A stretch of 64,000 bases of DNA, taken from Saccharum officinarum (Eukaryota; Streptophyta; Magnoliopsida; Poales; Poaceae). Under the pieces are notes generated by a model. It searched no databases and had not been told where the DNA came from. It saw only the letters and a program-made list of their open reading frames with translations. Shown here one piece after another: positions 1 to 12,751 of this stretch (its first letter is position 1; each line of letters begins with the position of its first letter). The stretch covers positions 20,017,063 to 20,081,062 of the forward strand of contig CM036179.1 of the NCBI GenBank assembly GCA_020631735.1, in the 5' to 3' direction. The translations under genes and the position numbers were made by a program.

Positions 1-2536
1 TTTTATCCACGAAAATAATTAATTCTGAAAATAATAAATTTCTTATTTTTTCCAACGCTCAAATCCCATGTGCAATAATCTTAATAAATCTCAAATGCCC
101 ATACATTTGTTTATTAATGGGCTTTAATAATTAATTAGGCCTATTAGTAAGACGGAGAGTGCAACATCAATTAGTACCATATTGCTAGTTGATGTGAAGG
201 CGAAGAGTTTTCTCCCAATAAGTATGCACCTACCCCTTGGGCAAAGCACACTAAAACTACCATAAGAGGAGCCCCTAGTTTGGGAAATCTCTCGTGTAGT
301 AAATTATATTTTTCTCCTCTTTCTCTCGCCGTCGCCGTCGCCGTCGCCGCCGCGCTGCCTAGCCCGGCCATACTCTTCTCGGCAACAAGTATGTCTGCCG
401 CCGTCCCTGTATTCTTGGAAAATAAACCCGCAGTCTAAAACATGTTTACAGATTTTGTTTTCTTCATTTGAAAGCGTATTTTGTTTCGGTTAAGAATAAA
501 TTACGTTTTCAGCTATTTACAGAATTGCCACTGATTTTGTTTTAGCCATAACTTCTCCGTTTTAACTCCAATTTGATCCGTTCAACTTGCGTTAGGTTCG
601 TAATTTCATAATCTACATGTTAATACTACTGTTAAGTAGGTTTTCAACTTTTAAAATTCGTGATTAGATTTACTCTATTATTTTATTAGAGAAAATCTTG
701 TTTATTTCATATCTTCTACGTTTCAACTCTGTTTTGAGCCATTCAAGTTGCGTTAGATTCATAGCAACGAGATCTACGCATTTGTAATAGTGTTTATCAT
801 GTCACTAATATTAGAATTTCATGGTTTGAATCATATCTTAAATAACAATTATGCAACTAGGTTTTGTAAATAAAATATGATTTATTTTACTTTAGTTTTA
901 TAATTCGAATCTAAATTTGACTTAAATTATAATCTCTATAAAATATCTTATATATGTTTTTGTACCATTAAGATACATGAAGCTAATAGTTTTATGGGTA
1001 AATCTATCGATAGTTGTACCTTTTCAACCGTAGCTTTGATTAGCGTGCTTTTTGCGACTTTGTGTTCATAGCGATGCGTAGAATCGTGTTTCAAACTCTT
1101 TTACTTATTTTTGTATGATTGGTGTACTGTTCTAATATAGATCTATTATTTACTTCGTGTACGATTGTATGGATGCTTGTGTGGTGCTATATGGTTCAGT
1201 CAATCGGTGAGGTTTACTTGGTGATTAAGAAGCTATTTTCTGAAGACTAGAAGCTGAGAATTGAAAGGAGAAGATTGAAAGTTGAATACTAAAGGCTTTC
1301 AAGCGTATTGCTTTGGGAGAAAAGCAAGTTAAGGCAAGTATAACATGGGATCATCCTTTTTACCTAATCACTTTTAAAGCACTTAAATCACTATGTATGT
1401 GTCTCCTTGTTAAGGATGCCTTAGAAATTGATCTTGTACCTTGTCGCCTATGGTTTTGCATTGGGTAGTTATTGCTAGTGCTCAATATAAACTATGATCT
1501 TGTAATTTGACTAATGGAATATGCAATAACATTAAAAGATGACTTTTTAGTAACATAATGAAAGAGGGCTAGAGCCTTGGGCTATCTTTTGGTGCTCTAG
1601 TTTCTCTCCATAAGGATTTATCTATAAGCGAATATCCGGGACTTACAGTACAGTTGTGAGGGCTACATGGCTCTAGCTTTAGTCATATAAGAGGACCTTT
1701 TCTAGCTTATTAGAGGTTACCCGAAAGGGTGCAAAAGGGGTGTTTCTCAGGTTGGGTGTAGTGCGGCTTCTATCCTTATGTTTATAGGTTGCGCGTCATT
1801 GTGTCATACGAAAGGGGAGCTCTACATTCGCAGGTTACAGAAACCTAGCGGCCCTAACTTGTTAGACGAACCTTGAAAAGACTTCATAGTGAAACCTGTC
1901 TGCCCATTGAGGCCTTGCAAACCTTGGGCTTATGGGGATCACGACTCATAGTGAAAGTGTACAACCTCTGTAGAGTGTAAAACTGGTATATCAGCCATGC
2001 TCACGGTCATGAGCGGCCTTGGACCCTTATGAAATAGATGATCACTATTAAACTATAATATGCTTATGTTTTTGCTATTCATTCTTCATATTACCTGATC
2101 ATATGTTGATTCTAGAATTAAAGACAACTTGATGCTACTCATATGCTAAAACTTTGCCAACTAAAAGCTACATGCAGTTAAACCCGTGTCATGCCTCTTG
2201 AGCCTCATGAACCCCATGTTATACTTGTTGAGTTCGACATGGACTCACCCTTGCTATTTCCTCCACATCTCAGGAAGGGTACCAGACTGCTAGATTCTGG
2301 AATTGTTAGGCTTGTGATCAACCAGTCAGTTTGATCCTGGAGTGAAGGTTACACCCGGTGTTCGGAGTTGTCTTTCCATTGTGTTGTTCTCTAAGGTTAT
2401 ATCTTATACTATTGCGTTATGTTTAATAAGCATTTGTCTTTTGATATTACACTTATCTGCAACTATATGTGAGATTTGACCTCTTTATTTCATATATAGT
2501 GTATATTTGGTTTTGTTCTTAAAACCAGGTGTGACA
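1..2536 (+). mobile_element. LTR B: plus-oriented gypsy-type LTR, left end outside window
   Basis: Non-coding LTR sequence ending in a TGTGACA terminus at 2536, after which the sequence switches abruptly to an inverted LTR (element A). From about 405 it aligns by eye with 5930-7020 (LTR D): shared blocks include the segment around 'gccataacttctccgttt' (546) and the segment around 'ctttagtcatataagagg' (1678). The same block occurs reverse-complemented at 2720-2900. Only the right terminus is visible, so it may be a 3' LTR or a solo LTR. The short open frame at 171-371 (minus) lies in a GCC-repeat stretch of the LTR and is not considered a gene. Confidence 0.65.
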
Positions 2537-4062
2537 GTTCGTAATAGTACTCTTGATCACCAACAAACTGCTCATCGTCTATTCTCGATTAACACATCAA
2601 CAACAATCATCCAAGAGCAATCATGCAAAGCAAACAAAGCTACAATTAGAATAGTACACCAACAGTAGTAAAATAAGATGAAAAGTTTGTAAAACGAATC
2701 TACATCTCACTAGGATCACATAAACGCGAATTGCACGTAAATCGAAGCTAAAACGGAAAAGTTATGATTTAAACAAGATTTACTTTATTAAAGTAATAGA
2801 TTAAATCTAATCTCAAAATTTAAAAGTTGAAAACCTACTAAACAGTAGCACTAACATGTAGATTATGAAATTACGAACCTAACGCAACTTGAACGGGTCA
2901 AATCAGAGTTTAAACGGAGATTTTATAAGCGATTTAAGATAGTGGCAAACTTGTAATTAAGCTAAACTTAATTCAAATTAAAATAAATAAAAACTGGGTT
3001 TTTAATCTGATTCGAGGATGGCGGCCATAATTATAGAAGAACTGAGGGACTCTTTAGAAAAAGTGACACGTGAAGAGGTATCACGCGATCTGGATCGTTG
3101 GATCTTATTTGGATAGCCGAGATCAGAAGATGGGAAGTGAAGAGGAAGGCTAACTGGCCAACACTGTTCTAGCATGGTGAAGGCCAAGGCCGGCGGTGAG
3201 AAACCTCGCTGGCGTTCTTGAATCTGGCTCTAGAGACTACTATCGAGCTCGGGAAAAGCATAGAAAGAGAGAGGAGCTTAAGGCAAACTCACTAGAGATG
3301 AAAACATGGCCGAGGATGGATCAGGGACGATGCATGGCTTGGGATGGCGGCAATGGTGATCGGTGATGTTGAAGTGACGAACTCATCAAACCGAGCTTGA
3401 ACGGCGGCGGATTTTAGGGTTGTGGTGGCTTGAGCTCGTCTCGAGGGCGGTGGCTTCAGGTTAGGGTTGGGGACAAAGCGGCAGAGCACGCTGCTATTTA
3501 TGAGGAGGCTAGGCATGCAGATCCAGCCAAGAAGGCATCGGGGCTAAGGCGGTCTCCACCGAGCTGTGTCCGACTCGGTTACGAGCGAGAGGTGGAAGAC
3601 GATGACGCCGACAAGCGGGCCTGGGGTGGCAGCGAGACCAAGAGAGAAGAGGGGCGAGGCGAACTGTGGCTTCGGCCAGCCCAATACGCGGCACGCGGGC
3701 AAGAGAAGGACAACTGGGCTTGTTGAGCGGCCGAGTGATGAGGCCGAGTGGGCCAAATGCAGAGGAGGGGCAGCAGGCCTTCGGGCCAGAGCAGAGAAAA
3801 GGGAACATTTTCTTTTCTTTTTTCATTTCTAATTTTCCAAATATATTTTCAAATAGTTCTTGAAATCATTTTCTTCTTGTAATAAAAACCAATCAACGCA
3901 AAGAAAAATATGCAGCGGCATGTATGCACAAGCAAGTATCTAACCTTATAGTTGATTTTATTTATTAAAAATTATTATTTCTCTAGGTTAAAATGCTCAC
4001 ACAATTGCGTAAATAAATCCAATTCTCCTATTTCAAAATGATGCAAATTTTAGGGTGTTACA
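2537..4062 (-). mobile_element. 3' LTR of gypsy element A (minus), truncated by LTR B
   Basis: Read on the minus strand, this LTR starts at 4062 with TGTAACACCCTAAAATTT, directly after a polypurine tract, and runs left to 2537, where LTR B interrupts it. It is the reverse complement of the same family as LTRs B and D: rc of 2540-2760 matches 6240-6420, including the 'gtgatcctag' and 'ttactgttggtgt' blocks. The GC-rich middle (3400-3800) yields many overlapping spurious open frames. Confidence 0.7.
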
Positions 4063-4076
4063 ATTTTACCCCCCTT
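4063..4076 (-). other. Polypurine tract of element A
   Basis: On the minus strand the sequence is AAGGGGGGTAAAAT, immediately upstream of the LTR start TGTAACACCC. This is the expected plus-strand-DNA priming site between pol and the 3' LTR, and it fixes the orientation of element A as minus. Confidence 0.75.
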
Positions 4077-4940
4077 AAAATGAATCTCGTCCTAAGATTC
4101 GGACGATGCTTACTCAAACAACTGTGGGTATGCTTTTCTTGAATCTTCCTCTCTTTCCCATGTAGCCTCTACTTCCGAATACCGGCTCCACTGAACTTTA
4201 CACATCGTTATAACTCGGCTCCTAGGAACTCTTTCTGCTGTCTCTAAGATCTTTACTGGATACTCCTCATATGTGAGATTTTCCTTAATAGTGAGCTCTT
4301 CTAACGGTATCAGTTCTTCCGGTACACGCAAATATTTCTTTAACTAAGACACATGGAACACATCATGCACACCTACTAAGCTCTTAGGCAATTCCAATTG
4401 ATATGCCACTTCACCACGTCTCTCTAAGATCTTAAAAGGACCAACATACCTTGGTGCTAACTTTCCTTTCTAGTTGAACCTTTTCACACCTCTCATAGGT
4501 GACACTTTCAGGTAGACATAATCTCCTACTTCAAAAGTCAATTCTCTCCATCGAGATCGGCATAACTTTTCTGTCGTGACTAAGCTGCTTTCAAATTGTT
4601 TCTAATAATTCTTACTTGTTTCTCAGCATTCTTAAGCACATCGGGACTGAACACTTGACTTTCTCCTGTCTGATTCCAGAACAACGGAGTTCTACACTTC
4701 TGACCATACAGAGCTTCAAAATGTGCCATCTGTAGACTTTTCTGATAACTATTATTGTAGGAAAACTCTGCATACGGCAAACTCTTATCCCAACTAGTAC
4801 CATACTGTAAAGCACAAGCTCTCAACATGTCTTCCAATATCTGATTAATCCTTTCAGTTTGCCCATCCGTCTGAGGATGATATGCGGTGCTAAAATTCAG
4901 CTTAGTTCCTAATGACTCTTGTACTTTCTGCCAGTAACAT
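4077..4940 (-). pseudogene. Ty3/gypsy chromovirus pol fragment: integrase C-terminus and chromodomain
   Basis: The frame 4580-4948 encodes the end of an integrase core, with the chromovirus-typical [20 protein letters not shown], then SLPYAEFSYNNSYQ and EALYGQKCRTPLFW. After a break near 4335-4580, the frame 4110-4331 encodes a chromodomain-like tail (YEEYPVKILETAERV, then CKVQWSRYSEVEATWE). These are Tekay/del-lineage features: the integrase joins retroviral DNA to the host genome and the chromodomain steers insertion. Upstream pol is missing because LTR D interrupts the gene at 4941. Internal stops and frame changes make it non-functional. Only integrase and chromodomain remain. Confidence 0.85.
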
Positions 4941-7023
4941 TGTAACAACCTAAAATTTTGGGATATTTAAAAGTAGGTAAATATGATTTTTTATGCAATT
5001 TTGTGGGCATACAAACTTAGAATAATAATGATTTTTATTAACTTAAAATCAAATATAAGGGTAGAAACATGTTTGTGTACTCATGCTGTTGCATTTGAAT
5101 ATTTTGTATTGAGTGGTTTGATTCAAATTCAAAAGAGGATCCAAAATAATTTGAAAATACTTTGAAATATTTAAAAAGAAAAAAAGAAAAGGAGATTTAT
5201 TTCTCTTCTCAGCTTTCGGCCCAGCTCAGCCCAGCAGCCACCAATCGCCCGTGCCCCGCTCGCCCTCCTCTCGCGCGCGACCGTCTTTCCTTCCCCGCTT
5301 TGGGCCGAGCCCAGCAAGCGCCAGCGGCCTAGCTCGCGCGCGCGCTGGCGTCTGCCTCTCCTTGCGTGTCGCTGACACCGTGGTCCCGCATGTCAGGAGC
5401 ACCTTCTTCCTCCCCACACCGTACCGGATTTCTTTCCTTGTTTACGCCGACCGAATCCATCTTTGAAATCTTCCTCCTTCCTTACTTAGAACGCCTCCGG
5501 CTATAAAACTGAGGGTGTCACACATAGCCGCCTCCAACCAATCTTTTCGCAGCATCAGTCGAGCTTCTGAGATGCTACCGTGAGCTAGGAGCCTTATCTC
5601 TTCGCCACCGTCCGCTTCTCCAAGCCGCACGCCTCTCTCGGTTCCTCATCGGGGTCGTTTTTCCTCGTGGTGAGTTCGCCTTGGTATGCTCTACCCGCTG
5701 GTGTACTTCTTTCGCGAGGTAATGCTTTGAATCGCGAGATAGTCATCTCCGGCGATGGTGCCGCCGCAAAACTCGCTGTCGTGACCCTGTGCTGGCCGGA
5801 CGCCGCCGTCGACTGTTCCCTATTAAATCCAATCCATCCATTTTAAATCTAACGGCCAGGACAAGAGGATACCGCTTCGCCTGTGTATTTTGCTAAAGAG
5901 TTCCTGCGGTTTTGCGTAATATAACCCGCAGTCCAAGGCGCATTCCCACATCGTGTTTTATTCTTTTGAAAGCGTATTTGGTCTCGGTAATTCAAGAATA
6001 CATTTTCAGCTATTTACAGTTTTGTCACTGATTTTGTTTTAGTCATAACTTCTCCATTTAAATTCCGATTTGACCTGTTCAAATTGCGTTAGGTTCGTAT
6101 TTGTGAGCTCTACATGTTAGTAGAACTGTACAGTAGGTTTGTGACATTTTATTTTTGAGTTTGAATTAAAGTAATTATTTTTCTATAGGAATATTCGTAA
6201 ATTCATAACTTCGTCGTTTTAGCATCGTTTTTCGTGATCTTCGCGTCTGTGTGATCCTAGCGAGTTGTAGATTCATTTCAAAGACTTTTTATCTTATTTT
6301 ATTACTGTTGGTGTCAGTTCTAATTATAGTCTTGTTTGTTTATGCATGATTGTTATGGATGAATGTTGTTGCTATTGTTGATCGAGTATAGACGGTGAGC
6401 AATTCGGTGGGGATCAGGAGTTTTTCTACGAGCAAGATCATCAGGACCAGTTTGAGAAAGGCAAGTATAGCATGGGATTATCCTTGTTATCCTATTCATA
6501 TTAAGCAAATAATATTATTATGCATATATTCCCTTGTTAAGGATGACTTAGTATTGATCTTATTCCTTGATACCTATTATATTGCATGGAGTAGTATTGC
6601 TAGTGCTTAACATGAACTATGATCATGTAATTTGACTAATGGAATATGCAATAAACATTAAAAGATGACTTTTTATTACTGTTTAAAGGAGACTAGAGCA
6701 TGGGGTTATTTTGGTGCTCTAGTTACTCTCCTTAAGGACTTATCTGTAAGCGAACATCCGAGACTTACAGTACAACTGTGAGGGCTATATGGCTCTGGCT
6801 TTAGTCATATAGAAGGACTTTTTCTAGCTTGTTAGTCATAATCCTTTTTGACGTAAGAATGACTTGACGAATCGGGTATAGTGCGGCCTCTGTCCTTATG
6901 TGTATAGGCTACGTGTTATTATGCCATTTGGAAGGGGGCTCTACATCTGTTTGCCGAGTAAATCTAATGGCCCTAACTTGTTAGATGAACCTTCGAAAGA
7001 CTTCATAGTGTTCTCCTGCCTGC
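4941..7023 (+). mobile_element. LTR D: plus-oriented gypsy-type LTR inserted in element A integrase
   Basis: Begins with TGTAACAACCTAAAATTTTG at 4941, in the middle of the element A integrase. It is homologous to LTR B in direct orientation and to the element A LTR in inverted orientation. Its right terminus lies in the N block. A GC-rich stretch (5210-5460) followed by the conserved AT-rich block (5980-6420) repeats the organisation of the other copies. Whether it is a solo LTR or one end of a full element cannot be decided because of the gap. Confidence 0.65.
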
Positions 7024-7123
7024 NNNNNNNNNNNNNNNNNNNNNNNNNNNNNNNNNNNNNNNNNNNNNNNNNNNNNNNNNNNNNNNNNNNNNNNNNNNNN
7101 NNNNNNNNNNNNNNNNNNNNNNN
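7024..7123. other. Scaffold gap (100 N)
   Basis: A run of 100 N. The sequence to the left is LTR D and to the right is pol of a different element (C), in mid-integrase. Open frames that cross the N block are artefacts. The true gap is probably much longer than 100 bases. Confidence 0.98.
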
Positions 7124-9642
7124 AAAAGGTGCCATTTGATACTTTCTTGATAGCTATTTATTATAATGTGAATTCTGCTAAAGGTAACCACGACTCCCAT
7201 GAACCTCTGGAAGACAACAACACAGCTCTCAACATATCTTCTAAAACAACATTAACTCTTTCAGTCTGACCATCTGTTTGAGGATGATAAGGCAGTGCTA
7301 CGAATCAGACTAGTCCCCAAACCTTTGTGTAAATGCTCGCAAAAGTGAGCAGTGAACTGGATCCTCTGTCAGACACTATAGTCTTTGGTATGCCATGCAA
7401 TCTCACAATCTCCGCAATATACTTTCGCATATTGAGGTGGTCTATAAACTGTCTTGACAGGCAAAAAGTGAGCGGTTTAGTAAGATGATCCACGAATACC
7501 CAAATCGAATCATGGCCTTTCTGAGTAGTGGGCAAACCTGTGATGAAATCCATACTTATATCATCCCACTTCCAACTAGGTACTTGACAAAGGTTGCAAC
7601 AATCCGACAGGTTTCATGTGAATAGCTTTCACCTCGACAACATGTGTCACATCGGGCCACATAGGCCTGCAATTTCCTTCTTCATCTTTGTCCACCAAAA
7701 ACGAGGTCTTAGTTCTTGATACATTTTACTACTGCCAGATGAATGGATAACTTAGAGTGATGAGCTTCATCATCCAAATTTTATTCTTAAGCTCTCTATC
7801 CTTTGGAATAACAAGACGGTTGTCGAACCACAACACGTCCTGCTTGTCCACTCTGAAGTGTTTTTGAAGGTTCTTCTTAATTTTCCTTTTGATGTGGAAT
7901 ATCCCTTTGTCTGCTTTCTGACCTTCTATTATCTTACTCTCCAAAGTGCAACTGATCTGAATACTAATGTAACACAACAGGGTGCATTAGATTAAAACCA
8001 TCTTCGAGTAAGGGTGCATATTCAGACAATGCGACTTTCTACTCAAAGCATCGGCTACCACATTGGCTTTCCCAGGGTGATACTGTACATTCAAGTTGTA
8101 ATCTTTAATTAGTTTTAACCATCTTCGTTGTCTCATGTTCAATTCTGGTTGGGTGAAAATGTACTTGAGACTCTTATGATCGGTGAAAATATTACATGAT
8201 TACCAAGTAAGTAGTGTCTCCAAATCTTTAAGGCATGCACCACGGTGGCAAGGCTCAAGATCATGTGTTTGGATAATTGATTTCATGTTTTCTCTCAGCT
8301 GACGGGAGGCATAAGCAATGACTCTTCCTTCTTGCATCAGAACACAGCCTAATCCTGTTTTCGAGGCGTCACAAAACACATCAAAAGGTTTCTCGATGTC
8401 TGGCTTGTGCAAGAACTGGAGTAGTGGTCAACAGTTTCCACAAGGTGTGGAAAGCTATCTCACACTCCTCTGTCACAACGAACTTTATGATCTTTCTGTA
8501 ACAGACTTGTCATTGGCTTAGCAATCTTCGAGAAAGTCTGGGATAAAGCGGCGATAGTAACCAGCTAACCCTAGAAACTCCTGACTTCTGGCACTGTGGT
8601 TGGAGTTTTCCAATCCATAACCTTTGCACTTTGCTCGGATCTACCAAACTCCATTCTCTGATAAAATATGACCAAGGAAAGGAACTTTCTCCAACCAAAA
8701 TTCACATTTGCTAAACTTAGCATACAACTTATTAATCTCTCTTAATCTGGTCAAAGACAATTCTCAGATGTTCTTCATGATCTTTCTCATTCTCAGAGTA
8801 TACTAGAATGTCATCAATGAAGACAACTACAAACTTGTCAACTCTGGCATGAAACGTATTCATCAAATACAATAAAGTATGCAGGAGCATTTGTTAACCA
8901 AAGGACATAACAAGATACTCGTACAACCCGTATCTGGTAGAAAAGGCGGTTTTTGGGACATCTTGTGGCCTGATCTTTATCTGATGATACCGCTGATCTT
9001 AGGTCTATCTTGGAGAACACTCTAGCTTTACCAACTGATCAACAAAACATCGATATGAGGCAAAGGATATTGTATTCTTGATAGTTACAGCATTAAGAGG
9101 TCGATAATCCACACACATTCTTAGAGTACCCTCTTTCTTTTTTTCACGAACAAGACAGGACATCCCCATTCAGACTTGCTGGTCGGATAAACCCCTTCTT
9201 AGCATTCTTCCAGTGCTTTTTCAGCTCAGCTAACTCATCCGGAGGCATCCGATAGGGTCCTCTCGAAATAGAGCTGTTTCGGGATTCAACTCGATCCAAA
9301 CTCAACATCTCTATCTAGAGTAAGCCAGGTAACTCTTTTGGAAACACATCCGGGAACCACACACTATCAGATCTGCGGATAGGACAACTTCGTGGCACAA
9401 GGTCACACTCACAAGGTTCTGTTCTTTGGGCAATGGTACCTGAAAAGTAACCTCTGCCTGCGGAATCCTTAAGGGTAAGCAATCGACTGCTTGTATCTAT
9501 GACTGCTCCCCAGTCTTTCATCCATTTCATTTGCTATTATTACATCCAAAACTAGTCCGGCATATACTATCAGGTTCAATTCGAAACTTCGACTTATCTA
9601 ACTCAAGGGTTGCCCTAACCATCTATTGGTTAACACATCAGC
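7124..9642 (-). pseudogene. Element C pol remnant: protease end, RT, RNase H, integrase
   Basis: Several broken frames in pol order on the minus strand. 9315-9530 carries the MKWMKDWGAVIDT and FPDVFPKELPGL motifs of the protease-RT linker. 8838-9020 is a mutated RT core (MFSKIDLRS, then LTNAPAYF). 8200-8412 is RNase H-like ([20 protein letters not shown], then [11 protein letters not shown]). 7729-7977 corresponds to the integrase zinc-binding region. 7305-7553 is the integrase core (MDFITGLPTTQKGHDSIWVF, then HGIPKTIVSDRGS). The reading frame changes at least five times, with many stops. The RT FADD-type site is not recoverable as an open frame. Clearly a dead copy. Confidence 0.9.
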
Positions 9643-9647
9643 CCCGG
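9643..9647. repeat. Target site duplication of element E (left)
   Basis: CCCGG immediately before the LTR terminus TGTAAGG. The same five bases follow the other LTR at 20090-20094. A 5-bp duplication is the normal size for LTR element integration, so E inserted as a unit into the element C protease. Confidence 0.95.
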
Positions 9648-11668
9648 TGTAAGGTCCGTATGGCTAGAGGGGGGTGAATAGCCTAATTAAAACTTCTAAG
9701 GAATTACTTAACCACGAGTTTAGTACGAAAGGTGGCGAAGCAAAAGCACTAGCTCTAACTAATTAAGCAGCCACCTACACAAGTCTAGTACAAGGCTATT
9801 CACTAAACACAACAACAACTACAAGCTAGAAACAAGAAGTAATACGAGAGAAGAGCTTTGATTGATTTATACCGTCGTGAAGAGAAGAGATGTACCAATC
9901 AATCAATCACACAAGAGAAATCCTCGGGAAGAGAATGACACAAGAATTTATCCCGAGGTTCACTTGCTTCCCGGCAAGCTACTCCCCGTTGTGGCGATAC
10001 ACACACTTGTCGGTTCCCGAGCTAATCGACTATCAAGAGTCGAGCCCTCGGCGGGCGCCGCACAACGCGCACACAAGATGGGGATCCTGCAAGCCACGAG
10101 CTCCACTAGAGTATCCAATTCACGAACTCCCGCGGGGAAGGATCAAGAACCCTTACAACACTGGTGAAGGCTCCAACAATCTCCAATTGCGAGCTCAATC
10201 ACCTCCGCTGCTCCCAAGTCGTCTACCGTGTCGGGAAACACGGAAGAGTAACAAGAAATCCGCAGCAACTCGAAGATCAAGTGCCTCTAGAATGCAACTC
10301 TCAAGCAATGCACTTGAATTCTCACTGAAGATGTGCAACTATGCAAAGAGATGAGTGGAGGGGTTATTCTCTAGCTCAAAGTATGTCTCTATGTCTCAAA
10401 ATGTGCAAGAGTTGCCCTCAAACCCCGGCCAACGTCTATTTATAACGAAGGGGTACGCAGCTAGCCGTTACAGACGACACAGCGAAAAACGCGCTGACCG
10501 GGACGCTCCGGTCAGGGTGACCGGATGCGTCCGGTCACTATACGAACAAACGTGAATAGTGCGCGTCAGAACTAGCCGTTGCCTGATCGGACGCGCTCAA
10601 CCGAGTGACCGGACGCGACAGTGCCAGCGTCCGGTCGCGTTCCAGTAAGCTCAGCTTGCGACCGGACGCGTCCGATCGCACGTGACTGGACGTGCCCCGC
10701 GTCCGATCGGTGCTACGCTGTGCTCGCCTCTCTGGACGCTTGACCGGACGCTCCGGCTACGTGAAGGACCGGACGCGCCAGTCGCGCGCTCTGATTCGCT
10801 CAGGAGAACTGACCGGACGCGCTGTTGACTGACCGGACGCCACAGTGTCAGCGTCCGGTTAGAGTCCAGTAAGCTCCCTGGATGACCGGACGCGTCCGGT
10901 CATCAGTGACCGGACGCGCTGCGCGTCCGATCATCGAACTAAAAACCGCGCAGACGCTGAACACTGACCGGACGCGTTCGGTCATACCGTGACCGCGTCC
11001 GGTGCAGCGTCCGGTCACTACAGTGACCTCCGTTCGCCTCCGTTTCTTTTCCGACTTCTGGCGCAAAAGAAAATAGGCATTTCACTTCTCCAAAAAGCGC
11101 CGAATCCCGCCTCGCAAGCTCGGCGGGAGGGAGAGAGAACCCAAACCCCTCTCTACCGCTTAAACTCCACCGCCTTCGCAAAAGTGCTAACACCACCAAG
11201 TGTACACCACCATGTGCATGTGTGTTAGCATTTTACAATCATTTTCCAAGGCATTATGTTAGCTCTTTACTAGATCCTAATGCATATGCTCAAGACATTG
11301 ATCTAGTGGCACTTGATTTTCGAGCTAACCGTGATTGCCCCTCTTGATAGTCGGCTATGTATCCTAAACCCAGTCAATCACTTCTCTACTCATCTTAGAC
11401 CGGCAAAAGGAAAACCCTATGGTTATACCTTTGCCTTGCGCTCTTAGATCCTTCTCTTTCACTTGATCATCATGTCCTTCATTTTATGTGCATCTCCACC
11501 ATGATCATCATTTCATGTCCATGCACCATCTCTTTGTGATCTTGTGGCCACCACTCCTTGCCACATACACCTTCATCACATGTGTTGCTTATGCCTAACT
11601 CAAAACACTTAACACATGGCATTAGCAACTTGGTGTCATTAATTACCAAAACCAAACTTGGGCTTTCA
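9648..11668 (-). repeat. 3' LTR of element E (2021 bp)
   Basis: Starts TGTAAGG at 9648 and ends TTTCA at 11668 (plus-strand reading). Collinear over its whole length with 18066-20089, with scattered substitutions and 1-2-bp indels, roughly 97-98% identity by eye. It contains the same TATA-like box (10437-10444, minus) and the same GC-rich palindrome array (about 10486-11030). The open frames within it (for example 9862-10354) are LTR sequence and not genes. Confidence 0.95.
10486..11030. repeat. CG-rich palindrome array in the 3' LTR of E
   Basis: I count nine exact ACCGGACGC and six exact GCGTCCGGT copies, plus many one-base variants. They sometimes join into the palindrome GACCGGACGCGTCCGGTC. 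Spacing is irregular, so this is not a simple tandem repeat. Counterpart of 18905-19445. Confidence 0.9.
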
Positions 11669-11682
11669 ATCTCCCCCTTTTT
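11669..11682 (-). other. Polypurine tract of element E
   Basis: On the minus strand AAAAAGGGGGAGAT lies directly against the 3' LTR (3-prime terminus TTTCA on plus). It is the plus-strand-DNA primer site and confirms minus orientation. Confidence 0.9.
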
Positions 11683-12751
11683 GGTAATTGATGACAACCA
11701 TCACAAAGATTTGTAATGAAATCAATTTTCAATTTCGATAGTATTAGCTCCCCCTACATATGTGCTTCCATGAGTTTGGTTCAATTGTGCACATATGTAT
11801 GGATTTGAATTTGGGAGAGTTACTACTATCAAATTGATGCTAAGGTATATAGAATGGACCTTTGAAGCGTGATACCAATCGGAGTTGCCTTTATATACCA
11901 TCCTTAGCATCGAAGTAGCTAGACACCACTTGTAATACATCACTTGTAAAGATCACAAACACTAAAGTACTTCGTGAGATCAACTTTAAAGCAAAGGTGT
12001 CTAGATACCACATGTAAAGCTACTCTTAACAAAACATCATTCAAGTTCTATTCTAGCATACACCATTCAATCATGAATATCGAAATTAAACTTTGCAATG
12101 CAACATTTCATCATGTTAATGCACATACAAATGCAACAAATAATCCATGAGCTTGCTCCCCTACTTATGTGCTCAAATTTAATTTCTCTCCTCCTCACTA
12201 TATCTTTTCTCTCTCTTTGTGACTTTCTATCTTTGTGCTTTCTCTCTCCCTTTTTATATCTTTCTTGCTCTTTGCAATATCTTTGTGACTTTTCTCTCCC
12301 CCTTTGTCAACAATCACCAAAAAGGTGCCAATTTTAGTGAGAGATAAGTCAATCAATTATGAGGGAGTCCAAATTATGGTTCAATCTAGATCACTTGCCT
12401 AGAATATGTAATTCGGTTTGATCCAAGGACAAGCTTTTTCACACCTCATAAAGTATAAGGGTTATCTTGACCATGTTGAATTACACATCATGAGCTTATT
12501 TTCTAGATTCAACACTAGGTTTGCAAGCCCACAAACATGTCATATGCTACCACTAGATCAATCAAACATAGAAGCAATAGTGGTACCATATATACATCAA
12601 AATCATTTAATTTTCATGAATGAGCCTATTTGTCATGCAAATATGTCTATATGTTCTAACATGTCCTTAGCAAAGTATGAATGATATGCCAAACAACTTT
12701 ACCTTGCTATGTTGGAGGAGAGGCATGTCATATAAGAATGTGGGGGTGCAC
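11683..12751 (-). other. Non-coding 3' region of element E between pol and polypurine tract
   Basis: About 1.07 kb with no convincing coding frame on either strand. It includes a pyrimidine-rich (plus-strand) segment around 12160-12310 with many CTCTCT/CTTT runs. In the SIRE lineage this interval can hold an envelope-like ORF, but no such frame or transmembrane-rich product can be read here. Confidence 0.7.

Noticed and set aside
171..371. Minus open frame of 66 codons at the window start
   Set aside because: Lies inside LTR B over a GCC-repeat stretch; no family resemblance; the LTR explains it.
3430..3863. Cluster of overlapping frames on both strands
   Set aside because: GC-rich middle of the element A LTR; all are composition artefacts.
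6900..7200. Frames crossing the N block
   Set aside because: Translated N; not real. Only the short integrase remnant right of the gap is meaningful.
9862..10555. Frames of up to 154 codons, repeated at 18283-18793
   Set aside because: Identical in both LTRs of element E, no conserved domain, and antisense to the element.
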